Assembly: GCF_003732545.1 (NCBI RefSeq) | Contig: NZ_AYKF01000121.1 | Span: 45,987-109,986 of the forward strand | From: Salinisphaera orenii subsp. halophila YIM 95161 | GTDB taxonomy: Bacteria; Pseudomonadota; Gammaproteobacteria; Nevskiales; Salinisphaeraceae | Direction of reading: 5' to 3' | DNA length: 64,000 nucleotides | In this document: piece after piece, positions 26,544 through 35,831 of the stretch | Numbering within the stretch: the first letter of the stretch is position 1 | Layout of the letters: every line of letters begins with the position of its first letter | Notes under the pieces: model-generated | Database searches by the model: none | Seen by the model: only the letters and a program-made list of their open reading frames with translations | Told to the model about the DNA's origin: nothing | Made by a program: the position numbers and the translations under genes

Positions 26544-27617
26544 ATGACCCGAGCAGTACGCAAGATCGTTCACGTCGACATGGACGCCTTCTATGCGTCG
26601 GTGGAGCAGCGCGATGCGCCCGAGCTACGCGGCCAGCCGGTGGTGGTGGCCAAGCGCGGCGCGCGTTCGGTGGTGACCGCGGCCAGCTACGAAGCCCGCG
26701 TGTTCGGCGTGCACTCGGCCATGCCCGCCCTGCGCGCCGAGCGGCTGTGCCCGCAGGCGGTGTTCGTCGATCCGGACTTCGCCCGCTATCGCGCCGTCTC
26801 GCAGCAGATTCGCGAGATCTTCCACCGCTATACCGAGCTGGTGGAACCGCTGTCGCTGGACGAAGCGTATCTGGATGTGACCCGCCCGCGTATCCCCTCG
26901 CCTTCGGCGACCGAGACCGCGCGCGCGATTCGCGATGCCATCCGCGCCGAAACCGGCCTGACCGCCTCGGCCGGGATCGCCCCCAACAAGTTTCTGGCCA
27001 AAATCGCCTCGGACTGGCGCAAGCCGGACGGCCAGTTCGTGCTGCCGCCGCATCGGGTCGAGGCATTTCTCACGGCCCTGGACATCGGCCGGATCCCGGG
27101 CGTGGGGCCCAAGATGAAGGCGCGGCTGACGGCCATGGACGTCCACACCGTCGGCGATCTACGCGCGCTCGGCGCGCCCGAGCTGCGCGAGCGTTTCGGA
27201 CGCTGGGGCCAGCGGCTGCACGAGCTCGGGCGCGGCGTGGACGAGCGCCCGGTGCAGCCGCGCCGGCCGTCGGTCCAGGTCTCCAGCGAGGACACCCTGC
27301 GCGAGGATCTGCCGCTGGACGCGCTTACACCGCACATCGAACGCCTGGCCGCCAAGGCCTGGGCCCAGCAGGAGAAAAAACGCCCGCGGGTCGCGCGTAC
27401 GGTGGTGCTCAAGCTCAAGACCGCGGACTTTCGGATTCTCACCCGCAGCTACACGCCCCCCACACCCCCGGCCTCGGCCGACGAGGTCGCGGCCATCGCC
27501 GGGGCCCTGCGCGGCCGTGTCGATCAGGCCGTGGCCAGCCGCTATCGCTTGGTCGGCGTGGGCCTGTCGGGCTTCGTCGACGGCCGCGGGACGGCGGTCC
27601 AGCCGAGCCTGCTATAG
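26544..27617 (+). CDS. dinB: DNA polymerase IV (Y-family translesion polymerase)
   Basis: A 357-residue Y-family polymerase. Catalytic acids are in HVDMDAFYASVE at residues 10-21 and in LSLDEAYLDVT; the thumb/HhH region has IPGVGPKM and the little-finger domain follows. No beta-clamp pentapeptide is obvious at the C-terminus. No LexA-type operator was recognised in the 115 bp upstream. The stop codon TAG is also the first three bases of a dispersed repeat that fills the following gap. Confidence 0.94.
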   Translation: MTRAVRKIVHVDMDAFYASVEQRDAPELRGQPVVVAKRGARSVVTAASYEARVFGVHSAMPALRAERLCPQAVFVDPDFARYRAVSQQIREIFHRYTELVEPLSLDEAYLDVTRPRIPSPSATETARAIRDAIRAETGLTASAGIAPNKFLAKIASDWRKPDGQFVLPPHRVEAFLTALDIGRIPGVGPKMKARLTAMDVHTVGDLRALGAPELRERFGRWGQRLHELGRGVDERPVQPRRPSVQVSSEDTLREDLPLDALTPHIERLAAKAWAQQEKKRPRVARTVVLKLKTADFRILTRSYTPPTPPASADEVAAIAGALRGRVDQAVASRYRLVGVGLSGFVDGRGTAVQPSLL

Positions 27618-27695
27618 GGCCTGTTGATGTTTCGTACGCGCGCCGCACTGGAGACCGCGCATCGTGTGCGGCAAGACTCGCAACGCCGTAGCGCG
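27615..27695 (+). repeat. Dispersed repeat, copy A (inverted relative to copy at right end)
   Basis: The sequence starting TAGGGCCTGTT, at the dinB stop, aligns without gaps for about 75 bases with the reverse complement of 63894-63820. The first 11 bases are identical, blocks such as GGGCCTGTT, GACCGC, ATCGTGT and CAAG are shared, and many of the differences are transitions. A second shared block, a GGCCC-ACCCTTCGGG core, lies further in at about 27705-27718 here and 63742-63762 there. It looks like the decayed end of a mobile element or an intergenic repeat family. Confidence 0.6.
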
Positions 27696-27718
27696 CGATG
27701 TGCGGCCCAACCCTTCGG

Positions 27719-27892
27719 GACAACCGCTGTCTTGATTATGTGCCAAGTTCAACTAGCGCTGATGCGTGCGGGCAGTGCGTCAATTAACTGCGGGTGCCCA
27801 TCTGCTGGCGATCTGAAGCGCACGACGGGCCGCAACACGTCGCGCGGCGGTCGCCAGCTAAGTCTCGTACATAATCAGGAACGCTGTTGTGC
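27719..27892. repeat. MITE-like imperfect inverted repeat
   Basis: Arms of about 30 bp (27719-27747 and 27862-27892) are imperfect reverse complements sharing ACAAC and an identical TGATTATGT core, flanking about 115 bp. No ORF of credible length lies inside. The segment is less GC-rich than the window. It directly follows the copy-A repeat, so both may be parts of one element remnant. Confidence 0.4.
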
Positions 27893-28385
27893 GGCAACCC
27901 AGCGCTGCCGACGCTGTCGCTTTCGGCGGCACGGGCTTCGGCCCGCCGCCGAGTGTCTCCGAGCCGCAGTGCCGGCAGGGCGTTATATGAGCGCAACGCG
28001 TGCGCCCGAGCCGGATCGTGACCCGGCAATACTCGGCCGAAGCCGAGCAACCAAATCAGGATAGCGGGCGGCAAGGCGCGCGGACGCCTTGCGATCGACC
28101 GGCACGCCGAGCACGCCGGGACGAACGACGATCGACGCGGCGGTTGGCTCGCCCGCTTCGCGGCGGCAGCCATGGTGCGCACCGCGGCCCGACTCGAACC
28201 GCTCGCGGGCGCCCGGGATCTGCTCCTCCATCGGCATCCGTCGAATCCAGATCGGGGCGGAGAGGCGGCCAACATGCCGCACACGCATCGGCGCGAGCGC
28301 TGCGGGCCGGCCGGTGTCGCACCGGGCGTTGACCGGGCGCACCGCGTCTGCTCCGATGCCGGGATTCCATCCATCGGTTCCGACC
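27893..28385. other. Non-coding remainder of the dinB-GST gap with UUCG hairpin
   Basis: No gene is supported here. Bases 27924-27951 form a very stable hairpin: 7 bp, a 2-nt bulge, 4 bp and a TTCG tetraloop, a form common in structured RNAs. The rest, up to the GST start, has no recognised motif. Confidence 0.45.
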
Positions 28386-29126
28386 ATGCGCTACGAGTTG
28401 TTCTACTGGCCCGGCATCCCCGGCCGCGGCGAATTCGTGCGCCTCGCCCTCGAGGACGCGGGCGCCGACTATGTCGACGTGGGCCAGGCGCGCGGCGCGG
28501 AGGCGGTCGCCGAAGGGCTCGAGGCCGGCCCGCGGCCGCCGTTCGCGCCGCCCTATCTGCGCGCCGAGGGCATCGAGGTCTCGCACGTCGCCAACATACT
28601 GCTGTTTCTCGGGCCACGGCTGGGACTGGCGCCGGCCGACGGGGCCCTGCACCGGTTCGAGCACGGGCTGCAGCTCACGCTGACCGATTTCACCGCCGAG
28701 ATTCACGACACCCATCATCCCCTCGGACCGACGCTCTACTACGCGGACCAGAAGGCCGAAGCCGCCCGCCGCGCCGCAGTGTTCCGCAGCGCCCGTCTGC
28801 CGACATTCCTGGGCTATTTCGAGACCGTGCTCGCAGCCAATCCGGACGGCGGCCACTGGCTGGTCGGGGACGCCTGCAGCACCGCGGATCTGTCGCTTTT
28901 CCACGTGGTGACCGGCCTGCGCTACGCCTTTCCACGGGCCGTCGACGCGGCGACAGTCGATACGCCCCGCGTGCTGGCACTGGTGGAACGCGTGGCTGCG
29001 CGACCGCGACTGGCCGCCTATCTCGCATCCGATCGCCGCGCAGCGTTCAACGAGCACGGCATCTTCCGCCACTATCCGGAGCTGGACGGCGGCATCACCG
29101 AAGGAGACGACCGAGATGGACCGTGA
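28386..29126 (+). CDS. Glutathione S-transferase family protein
   Basis: A 246-residue two-domain GST. The thioredoxin-like N-domain opens with MRYELFYWPGIPGRGEFVRLAL, resembling sigma/alpha-type GSTs in which a tyrosine near the N-terminus activates glutathione; the all-helical C-domain contains VGDACSTADLSLFHVV, the conserved N-capping region. The long linker after residue 45 is unusual. The gene overlaps the following methyltransferase by 11 bp, so the two form an operon suited to detoxifying electrophiles or thiols. Confidence 0.85.
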   Translation: MRYELFYWPGIPGRGEFVRLALEDAGADYVDVGQARGAEAVAEGLEAGPRPPFAPPYLRAEGIEVSHVANILLFLGPRLGLAPADGALHRFEHGLQLTLTDFTAEIHDTHHPLGPTLYYADQKAEAARRAAVFRSARLPTFLGYFETVLAANPDGGHWLVGDACSTADLSLFHVVTGLRYAFPRAVDAATVDTPRVLALVERVAARPRLAAYLASDRRAAFNEHGIFRHYPELDGGITEGDDRDGP

Positions 29127-29772
29127 TTTCTGGCTCGAACGCTGGGCGCACCAGCAGATCGGCTTTCATCAGCCCGAGGGCCACCCGGCGCTGGCCGCAC
29201 ACTGGGGCACGCTCGGTCTGGAGCGCGGCACGCGGGTGTTGGTGCCGCTGTCGGGCAAGAGCGTCGACATGGCCTGGCTGGCGGCACAGGGCCACGACGT
29301 GACCGGCGTGGAGCTCAGCGAAATGGCCGCCCGCGCCTTTTTCGATGAGCGGGATCTCGCAGCCGAGCGTACCCGCGCCGGCGCGTTCGATCGCCATGCC
29401 GCCGGCGGCGTCGAGATCCTGGTCGGCGATTTCTTCGACCTGTCCGCCGCCGCCCTGGTGAGCTACGATGCCGTCTACGACCGCGCGGCGCTGATCGCCC
29501 TGCCCCCTGCGACCCGGCAGCGTTACGCCGAGCATCTGCTGGCCGGCCTGCATGCCGGGACCGGGCTGCTGCTGATCACCCTGGACTACGATCAACGACT
29601 GATGGACGGACCGCCGTTCGCGGTTTCGGACGACGAGGTGCAGAGACTGTTCGGCGAGCGCTGTCGAATCACCTGTCTGGACGAACGGCGCGGTCCGGCC
29701 GAGAGCGCGCACCTGCGCGAGCGCGGGCTCGACGAGGTCGCCGAGCGAGTCTACCGGCTCGTGCGCCGCTGA
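29116..29772 (+). CDS. tpm: Thiopurine S-methyltransferase
   Basis: A 218-residue SAM-dependent methyltransferase of the bacterial TPMT family, opening with FWLERWAHQQIGFHQPEGHP and carrying RVLVPLSGKSVDMAWLAAQGHDVTGVELS, the TPMT form of SAM motif I. In other proteobacteria these enzymes methylate thiopurines and selenium or tellurium compounds. AAGGAG lies 8 nt before the ATG, inside the end of the GST gene, so translation is coupled. Confidence 0.93.
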   Translation: MDRDFWLERWAHQQIGFHQPEGHPALAAHWGTLGLERGTRVLVPLSGKSVDMAWLAAQGHDVTGVELSEMAARAFFDERDLAAERTRAGAFDRHAAGGVEILVGDFFDLSAAALVSYDAVYDRAALIALPPATRQRYAEHLLAGLHAGTGLLLITLDYDQRLMDGPPFAVSDDEVQRLFGERCRITCLDERRGPAESAHLRERGLDEVAERVYRLVRR

Positions 29773-29872
29773 CGACGCCCGCTCGGTGGCGCCGCGCTCA
29801 GCCGCTCGCCGCCGCAATAGCGTAGCGCCGGGCGCGCGAGCGACCAGGCCGGTGGTCGTCACCGTACGACGA

Positions 29873-30631
29873 CTAGAACAGGCCGCGCACGACCAGACTG
29901 ACGCCCATGGCTGCGAGCATGGCGAACACGACCGCGCGCAGCCGGCGCTCGGGCAGCCGGTCGCGGACACACTGCCCGAACATCTGACCCGCGGCAGAGG
30001 GCGCGATACAGACGAGTGTGGCGATCAGCTCGGCCCGGCCGTAGACACCGAGCGCCGACAGCCCGGTCGACAGCAGGGTCGAGGCCAGCAGGAACATCAC
30101 GCAGATGACGAGCGCGAACTGCTCTCGCGGCATCCGACAGGCGACGAAGACCGGAATCGAAGGGAAACTCACGAACGACGTCATGCCGGCGAGCAGCCCC
30201 GAGAGCGCGCCGGAAGCCAACTGCGCCCGCAGCCGAAGCGGCGTCGCGATGCGCGGCTGCCAGCCCGTCAGCTGGACGGCAACGAAGATCAGTATCAGCG
30301 CCCCAACCAGCACCAGCAGCCGCTCGTGGCCCGCACTCGAGAGCACGGCGAGCCCCGCGATCATGCAGACGGCGAGCGTAGCGTAGAACGGGAGATAGGC
30401 GCGCGCGGCCGCCAGAGCCCGCCGATTCTGTATCAACTGAACGACGTTGGCCGCCATCATCGGGGCGATCGAGATCGCGATCGCCGTGGGTACGGGCAGA
30501 AGAAAACTGGCCAGCGGGATGGTCACCATCGGCTGACCGAAGGCCGCCGCACCCTTGACGAAGCCCCCGAGCAGATAGACCACGATCAGGGCGGCGAGTA
30601 CGGCCGGTGCGAGTGGACTCAGTTCCGGCAT
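29873..30631 (-). CDS. TauE/SafE-family membrane permease
   Basis: A 252-residue membrane protein with about eight hydrophobic segments. The N-terminal GGFVKGAAAFGQPMVTIPLASFLLP is the typical TauE/SafE signature, and a second half-repeat appears around GLLAGMTSFVSFPSIPVF. Members export or import sulfonates, sulfite or other organic anions. ATG 30631 has GGAG close upstream. The neighbours do not indicate a substrate. Confidence 0.85.
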   Translation of the reverse strand: MPELSPLAPAVLAALIVVYLLGGFVKGAAAFGQPMVTIPLASFLLPVPTAIAISIAPMMAANVVQLIQNRRALAAARAYLPFYATLAVCMIAGLAVLSSAGHERLLVLVGALILIFVAVQLTGWQPRIATPLRLRAQLASGALSGLLAGMTSFVSFPSIPVFVACRMPREQFALVICVMFLLASTLLSTGLSALGVYGRAELIATLVCIAPSAAGQMFGQCVRDRLPERRLRAVVFAMLAAMGVSLVVRGLF

Positions 30632-30687
30632 GGCGCTCCGATGACCGGTCGGCCCGGCCGGCAAAGCGCCGCATTATAGCCGCGGCG

Positions 30688-31008
30688 TCAGTCGTTGCGA
30701 CGCGCCGCGTCCAGCCGCTGCTTCAGCCCCCGCCCGGCCAGCCCGAGCCCGCCGCAGATCAGCAGTGCGACCATCACATAGACCCATGGGGGCAGGTCGC
30801 GCCCGACCGCGAGCACGTACAGATAGGGCGCGGTGTAGCACAGCGCCCAGAGAAAGACGAGCAGCGCGAGCGGCTTCTGGCGACGGATGTGATGGAACAG
30901 CCAACCGCTGATCAGCAGGAACGGCACCGTGGTCACCAGATAGATGAACACGAACAGCAGCGGATTGACGTGGTGGGTCTCGGCGACCCCGTTGAGATAG
31001 TCGATCAT
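30688..31008 (-). CDS. Small integral membrane protein
   Basis: A 106-residue protein with three hydrophobic helices (roughly residues 15-38, 46-66 and 75-95) and a basic C-terminal tail. It has no recognised domain. It lies upstream of the TauE-type gene on the same strand with a 56-bp gap, so the two may be co-transcribed. The composition and frame are consistent with a real gene. Confidence 0.6.
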   Translation of the reverse strand: MIDYLNGVAETHHVNPLLFVFIYLVTTVPFLLISGWLFHHIRRQKPLALLVFLWALCYTAPYLYVLAVGRDLPPWVYVMVALLICGGLGLAGRGLKQRLDAARRND

Positions 31009-31167
31009 CGTGATGGTTCCGGCAAAACGGTGGTCGCGCTGTCGCGCGGGGCGCCGTTCGACACGATACGGCCTTCCGGGCCTGGCGGATACACCCGTAC
31101 GCCGATCGTTTGCCGGCGCCGCCGCGGCGGCTAGAATGCGGGTTCATTCCGCGTCATACGTCCCGCC

Positions 31168-31656
31168 ATGCAACCCGCCCTGCTCCGCCGCTTCATGAAC
31201 GTGTGGCCGCCGTTCGCCGCGAGCGGCATTCACGTCACCGATCTACGCCGCGACTGGTCATACGCGCGCGTTGAATTGCGGCTGCGGCCCTGGAACCGAA
31301 ACTACATGGGCACCCAGTTCGGCGGCAATCTGTTCAAGATGTGCGACCCCTTCTGGGCGATCATGGCGATCGAGCGCCTGGGCCGCGGCCATATCGTCTG
31401 GGACGCAGCCGGCGCGATCGATTTCCTGGCCCCCGGACGCGGCACGGTCCACGCCGAGTTCGTCTTCGACGACGCCCTGCGCGACGAGATCATCGACATC
31501 ACGGCCACCGGCAAGAAACATCTGCGCTGGTTCGAGAACGACATCGTCGCCGCCGACGGCACCGTCGTCGCCCGCATACGCAAGCAGCTCTACATCCGGC
31601 GCAAGCCGCCCCGTAACCGGGGCGGGCGCCGGCGCGGCGAGCGCTCGGACGCCTAG
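31168..31656 (+). CDS. DUF4442 hot-dog-fold protein
   Basis: A 162-residue protein with the DUF4442 signature NYMGTQFGGNLFKMCDPFWAIM and a C-terminal strand ending VARIRKQLYIRRK. The family has a thioesterase-like fold without a confirmed reaction. The basic tail after residue 145 is unusual. It is divergent from the small membrane protein gene. Confidence 0.8.
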   Translation: MQPALLRRFMNVWPPFAASGIHVTDLRRDWSYARVELRLRPWNRNYMGTQFGGNLFKMCDPFWAIMAIERLGRGHIVWDAAGAIDFLAPGRGTVHAEFVFDDALRDEIIDITATGKKHLRWFENDIVAADGTVVARIRKQLYIRRKPPRNRGGRRRGERSDA

Positions 31657-31875
31657 CGCGGCGATCGTCCCGGTCGAACCCGCTCTGCGAACCGCGCGGT
31701 GACAGTCCGGGCGCTCGTCGTCCGGGGACGGGAATAGCGACGATCGGCGCGCCGCGTCGTCGGCCGGCCGGGTTCCGACCGCCCCGCGAGCGCGGGACTT
31801 GCAGTCTCGGGTCCGCCCGCGCCCACCGGCGGTCGCCGCTGCCGAGGCGTCGCCGGCAGCGTCCCGCCGTCGCGA

Positions 31876-34173
31876 TCAGCCGATGGAAAGCAGCTCGGCC
31901 AGTCGCTCCGGCGGCATGGGGCGAGCCAGCAGGAAACCCTGGGCCCGCGGGCAGCCGAGTTCGCGGATCCGGGCCAGCTGATCCTCCGTCTCGATGCCCT
32001 CGGCCGTGATCTGCAGCGACAGCGTGCGCCCCAGATCGATGATCGCGCGCACGATCGCCTGCGTGCGCTCGTAGCGCAGCATGCGTCGCACGAAGCTCCG
32101 GTCGATCTTGATCGCGTCGATCTCGTAGCGATCGATATGGGCCAGTGCCGAATAGCCGGTGCCGAAATCATCGAGTGCGATACGCACGCCCCGGCCGCGC
32201 AGCCGCGCCAGCAGGTCGGCCACGCCGTCCTCGTTCTGCAGGAACAGGGTTTCGGTGATCTCCAGCTGCAGCAGCCGCGCCGGCAGACCGGTGACGCTCA
32301 GGATCGACGCCAGCCGGTCGGGAAAATCGTGATGGCGGAGCAGGGCGACGGAGACGTTGACGCTCAGACCCAGCTCGCGCGCCTCGGTCTGCGCGTTCCA
32401 GGCCGCAACCTGGGCACAGGCGCGCTCCAGCAGACGGGCGCCGATCTCGGCGACGATCCCGATCTCCTCGGCGACCGGGACGAAGACCGAGGGCGCCACA
32501 TCACCGCGTTCGGGATGTCGCCAACGGGCGAGCGCCTCCACGGCGTCGAAGCGCCCCGTCGCCGGATCGCAGATCGGCTGGTAGTCGATCGTGAACTGGT
32601 CCTCGGCCAGCGCCTGCCGGATGTCGTTCTGCAGGGCCAGCGTCTCGATCACCTCCGCCCGCATCGCATCGGTATACAGACTGTACTGGCCCAGGCCCTT
32701 GAACTTGGCGGCGTACATGGCGATATCGGCGTCGCGCAACAAGGCCTCCGGCGTATCGTGACGGCGGCCGACCGCCACGAGGCCGATGCTGGCCGACGTG
32801 AACAGCTCCTGGCCCTGGATCCGCACCGGCGAGCGCAGACACTCGAGCACGCGCTCGGCCAGAGCTACGGCGTTCGCCGTGTCGGCGGCCGAACGCTGCA
32901 CGATGACGAACTCGTCGCCGCCCACACGGGCGAGAATGTCCCGGCCGGTCACACAGCGCTCCAGCCGCCGCGCGGTCTCCATGAGCAGCAGATCGCCGGC
33001 CCTGTGGCCGAGGCTGTCGTTGACCAGCTTGAAACGGTCGAGATCCATGAACAGCACATGGCCGGCCACTGCGGACTCGCCGGCGTCGTCGCGGGCGAGC
33101 AGCGACTCGAGCGCATCCATTACGTAGGCCCGGTTGCGCAGGCCGGTCAGATCGTCGTGAAAGGCCGCGTACTTGAGGCTCTCCTCGATGCGCTGGCGCT
33201 CGGCGAGCTTGGCCTGCAGCGCGATCTTCTCGGCCTGCGCGATCCGCGCCTGGTTGGCCACCGCCTCGGCCTGCTTGCGCTCGCTGACGTCGCGCTGGAC
33301 CGACACCCAGTGGGTGAACCAGCCGTGTTCGTCGGCGACCGGCACGATGCTCAGCTCGACCCAGAACGGCGCCCCGTCCCGGCGATAGTTGCGCAGTTCG
33401 ATTTCGATCGGCCGCCAGTGCTCGAGGGCGGCACGCAGGCGATCGAGCGCGGTGCGGTCGGTATCCGCGCCCTGGAGGATGCGCGGCGTCGCCCCCAGCA
33501 CATCGGCCTCGGCGTAACCGGTGGTTCGCGTGAAGGCCGCGTTGCAATAGACGATGCGCGGCCCCGGCCGATCGATCGGCTCGGCCTCGGTGATCAGCAC
33601 CGCATCGTTGGCATTCACGACCACGGACTCCAGCAGCCGCAGCCGTTCGCCGTAGGGCCCGGGCAACGGCGGCTCGGACACACCGGCCCCGCCGTCGGGG
33701 GCGGTCAGTTGCCGAGCGATCTGGACGCCGTGCGTCTCCAGGACGTAGGTCTGCGCCGCACTCAGGCCGGCACGGGCGCGGCTGTCGGCGATCAGCAGCG
33801 CACCGAGCAGGCGCCGCGCGTGATCGCGGACCGGCACGAAGACCGCGAACCGGGGCCTCGCACCCGAGCCGTCGGCGATCTCCGGCACCCTCCAGTCCGT
33901 CTGCCGCTCGGTGTCGTTGGCGATGAGCAACGCGCGCTCGACGCCGGGCTCGCGTGGCTCGGCCCAGGCCGCCGGGCGTTCCACCCCCGAGACGGCGGCC
34001 TGCGCGCCGATACGCACCGTCGGCGACAACCACTCGTCCTGCAGGCGGTACAGCACGGCCGTGGGCGCCTCGATCGAATACGCGGCACTGCGCATCAGCC
34101 GCATCAGACCCGCATCGACCGCCGGCCCCGGCCCGCCCGGGGTGTTCGCATCCTTTCGATATTCGTAACTCAT
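31876..34173 (-). CDS. GAF-PAS-GGDEF-EAL cyclic-di-GMP signalling protein
   Basis: A 765-residue soluble sensor. Residues 15-195 look GAF-like, residues 215-340 are a PAS/PAC unit (RIVYCNAAFTRTTGY, ending WVSVQRDVSERKQAE), followed by a short coiled coil, a GGDEF domain with intact RVGGDEF, and an EAL domain with intact EALARWRH and DDFGTGYSAL. Both catalytic signatures look complete, so it may make and degrade c-di-GMP. The inhibitory RxxD site is absent: the residues before GGDEF read TGRD. No membrane helices are seen. ATG 34173 begins the conserved N-terminus; sequence upstream in frame is not protein-like. Confidence 0.92.
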   Translation of the reverse strand: MSYEYRKDANTPGGPGPAVDAGLMRLMRSAAYSIEAPTAVLYRLQDEWLSPTVRIGAQAAVSGVERPAAWAEPREPGVERALLIANDTERQTDWRVPEIADGSGARPRFAVFVPVRDHARRLLGALLIADSRARAGLSAAQTYVLETHGVQIARQLTAPDGGAGVSEPPLPGPYGERLRLLESVVVNANDAVLITEAEPIDRPGPRIVYCNAAFTRTTGYAEADVLGATPRILQGADTDRTALDRLRAALEHWRPIEIELRNYRRDGAPFWVELSIVPVADEHGWFTHWVSVQRDVSERKQAEAVANQARIAQAEKIALQAKLAERQRIEESLKYAAFHDDLTGLRNRAYVMDALESLLARDDAGESAVAGHVLFMDLDRFKLVNDSLGHRAGDLLLMETARRLERCVTGRDILARVGGDEFVIVQRSAADTANAVALAERVLECLRSPVRIQGQELFTSASIGLVAVGRRHDTPEALLRDADIAMYAAKFKGLGQYSLYTDAMRAEVIETLALQNDIRQALAEDQFTIDYQPICDPATGRFDAVEALARWRHPERGDVAPSVFVPVAEEIGIVAEIGARLLERACAQVAAWNAQTEARELGLSVNVSVALLRHHDFPDRLASILSVTGLPARLLQLEITETLFLQNEDGVADLLARLRGRGVRIALDDFGTGYSALAHIDRYEIDAIKIDRSFVRRMLRYERTQAIVRAIIDLGRTLSLQITAEGIETEDQLARIRELGCPRAQGFLLARPMPPERLAELLSIG

Positions 34174-34452
34174 GGGGACTCGTGGCGATGACGAACACGG
34201 CCGTACGCAGACGGGCCGTCGACTTGTGACGGTATCGGCCGCGAACGCTACAAACTGACGCCAGCGCGGGCACAATCTTGCGCGGACGGCGAATACGCCT
34301 GGCGCGGCCGCGGGCGCCGTCGTACCGCATGGGACGGCGTATCGGCCGATCGGATCGCGGCTGGCAACGGTCGCCTCTCGCGGGGCCGCCCGAACGGCCG
34401 CGCGCCGCGTCACCGCGCGGCGTGAGCCGCTGCCGCGGCCCGCGACAGCATA

Positions 34453-34480
34453 TTGAGTTTCGGCAGCCGATGCCTACATT
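34453..34480 (+). promoter_or_regulatory. Possible sigma70 promoter for cbpA
   Basis: TTGAGT (34453-34458), a 16-nt spacer and TACATT (34475-34480) match four of six positions at each hexamer, in a locally AT-richer patch of the otherwise featureless 34174-34500 gap. If real, transcription starts near 34487, which rules out the in-frame ATG at 34483 as the cbpA start. Confidence 0.35.
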
Positions 34481-34500
34481 GTATGAATCGTGAACAGGCC

Positions 34501-35508
34501 ATGGCCGGTCACTTCGACTCAACGGAAACGGGCGTGGAATACAAGGACTACTACAAGACCCTCGGCGTGAGCCGCGACGTTTCGGCGGACGAGATCAAGC
34601 GCGCCTATCGCAGGCTCGCGCGCAAGTATCATCCGGATGTCAGCAAGGAACCCGATGCCGCGGACAAGTTCCGGGCCGCCAACGAAGCCTACGAGGTGCT
34701 CAAGGACCCGGAAAAGCGTGCCGCCTACGACCGCATCGACCCCGACGAGGCGCGCGCATCGGGCGCACGCGGTGGCGGTTTTCAGCCGCCGCCGGACTGG
34801 GACCGCGGCTTCGAGTTCCACGGCGGCGGCTACACCGGCGGCGATTCCGCGGACTTCAGCGATTTCTTCGAATCGCTGTTCGGGCGCGGTTTCGCCGGCG
34901 GGCCGGGGGCGGCTGCTGGCGGCCCGCGTCAACGCGGCGGCATGCGGGGCCGGGACCACGTCGCCCGCGTCGAGATCGATCTCGAGGATGCGTTTACGGG
35001 CGCCACGCGCGACCTCACGCTGAATGCGCCCGATACCGACGCGCAGGGGCGCGTGACCCACCGGGAACGCACGCTGCGGGTGCGCATTCCCAAGGGTGTG
35101 CGCGCGGGGCAGCAGCTGCGCCTTTCCGGCCAGGGCATGCCGGGCATGGCCGGCGGCGAGGCCGGCGACCTGTACCTGGAGATCGCCTTCCGCGCGCACC
35201 CGCATTTCCGGGTCGACGGCGCCGACCTGATTCTGGACCTGCCGGTCGCCCCCTGGGAGGCCGCGCTCGGGGCCACGGTCAAGGCGCCGACACCCGCCGG
35301 GCCGGTCGATCTGCGGATACCGCCGAACTCCAACGGCGGCCGGCGCCTCCGGCTCAAGGGCCGGGGCCTGCCCGGCGCCACGCCCGGCGATCTCTACGCC
35401 GTGCTCCGTATCACCCTGCCGCCCGCCGACGACGAGGCCGCACGCGCGCTCTACGAGCGCATGGCCGACGAACTCGCGTTCAATCCGCGTGCACGTCTGG
35501 GAGTCTGA
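34501..35508 (+). CDS. cbpA: DnaJ-like co-chaperone CbpA
   Basis: A 335-residue class II J-protein. The J domain (about residues 14-77) has [18 protein letters not shown] with the HPD motif; a Gly/Phe-rich linker follows, then two beta-barrel substrate domains with WEAALGA and GDLYAVLRI. The cysteine zinc finger of DnaJ is absent, as in CbpA. A GTG at 34534 would start the protein at [11 protein letters not shown], matching E. coli CbpA length better; ATG 34501 adds 11 residues. CbpA stimulates DnaK and can bind curved DNA. The CbpM gene begins 2 bp after its stop. Confidence 0.93.
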   Translation: MAGHFDSTETGVEYKDYYKTLGVSRDVSADEIKRAYRRLARKYHPDVSKEPDAADKFRAANEAYEVLKDPEKRAAYDRIDPDEARASGARGGGFQPPPDWDRGFEFHGGGYTGGDSADFSDFFESLFGRGFAGGPGAAAGGPRQRGGMRGRDHVARVEIDLEDAFTGATRDLTLNAPDTDAQGRVTHRERTLRVRIPKGVRAGQQLRLSGQGMPGMAGGEAGDLYLEIAFRAHPHFRVDGADLILDLPVAPWEAALGATVKAPTPAGPVDLRIPPNSNGGRRLRLKGRGLPGATPGDLYAVLRITLPPADDEAARALYERMADELAFNPRARLGV

Positions 35509-35510
35509 AC

Positions 35511-35831
35511 ATGTCGCGTGATACCGATACCGTCCTCACCGCCTACGTCGTCGAATCGCAGACGACGATCACGCTCGGCCACCTGTGCCGCTCCTGCGGC
35601 GTGCACGCCGAATGGGTGCAGCAGCTGGTCGCCGAGGGCGTGCTCGAACCGGCGGCCGCCGGCGAACGCGAGCGCTGGGCGTTCAGCGCCGACAGCGTGC
35701 CGCGCGTGCACACCGCCCTGCGGCTGCAGCGCGATCTCGGGCTGAACGTTTCGGGCGTGGCGCTGGCGCTGGAGCTCATGGACGAGATCCGTACGCTGCG
35801 CCGGCAGCTGGACGCCCACCAGGAGCGCTGA
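35511..35831 (+). CDS. cbpM: Chaperone modulator CbpM
   Basis: A 106-residue MerR-like helix-turn-helix protein of the CbpM family, which binds the J domain of CbpA and inhibits it. The sequence has ITLGHLCRSCGV, the first helices, and LRLQRDLGLNVSGVALALELMDEI, the typical C-terminal helices. Its position 2 bp after cbpA is diagnostic. Confidence 0.92.
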   Translation: MSRDTDTVLTAYVVESQTTITLGHLCRSCGVHAEWVQQLVAEGVLEPAAAGERERWAFSADSVPRVHTALRLQRDLGLNVSGVALALELMDEIRTLRRQLDAHQER

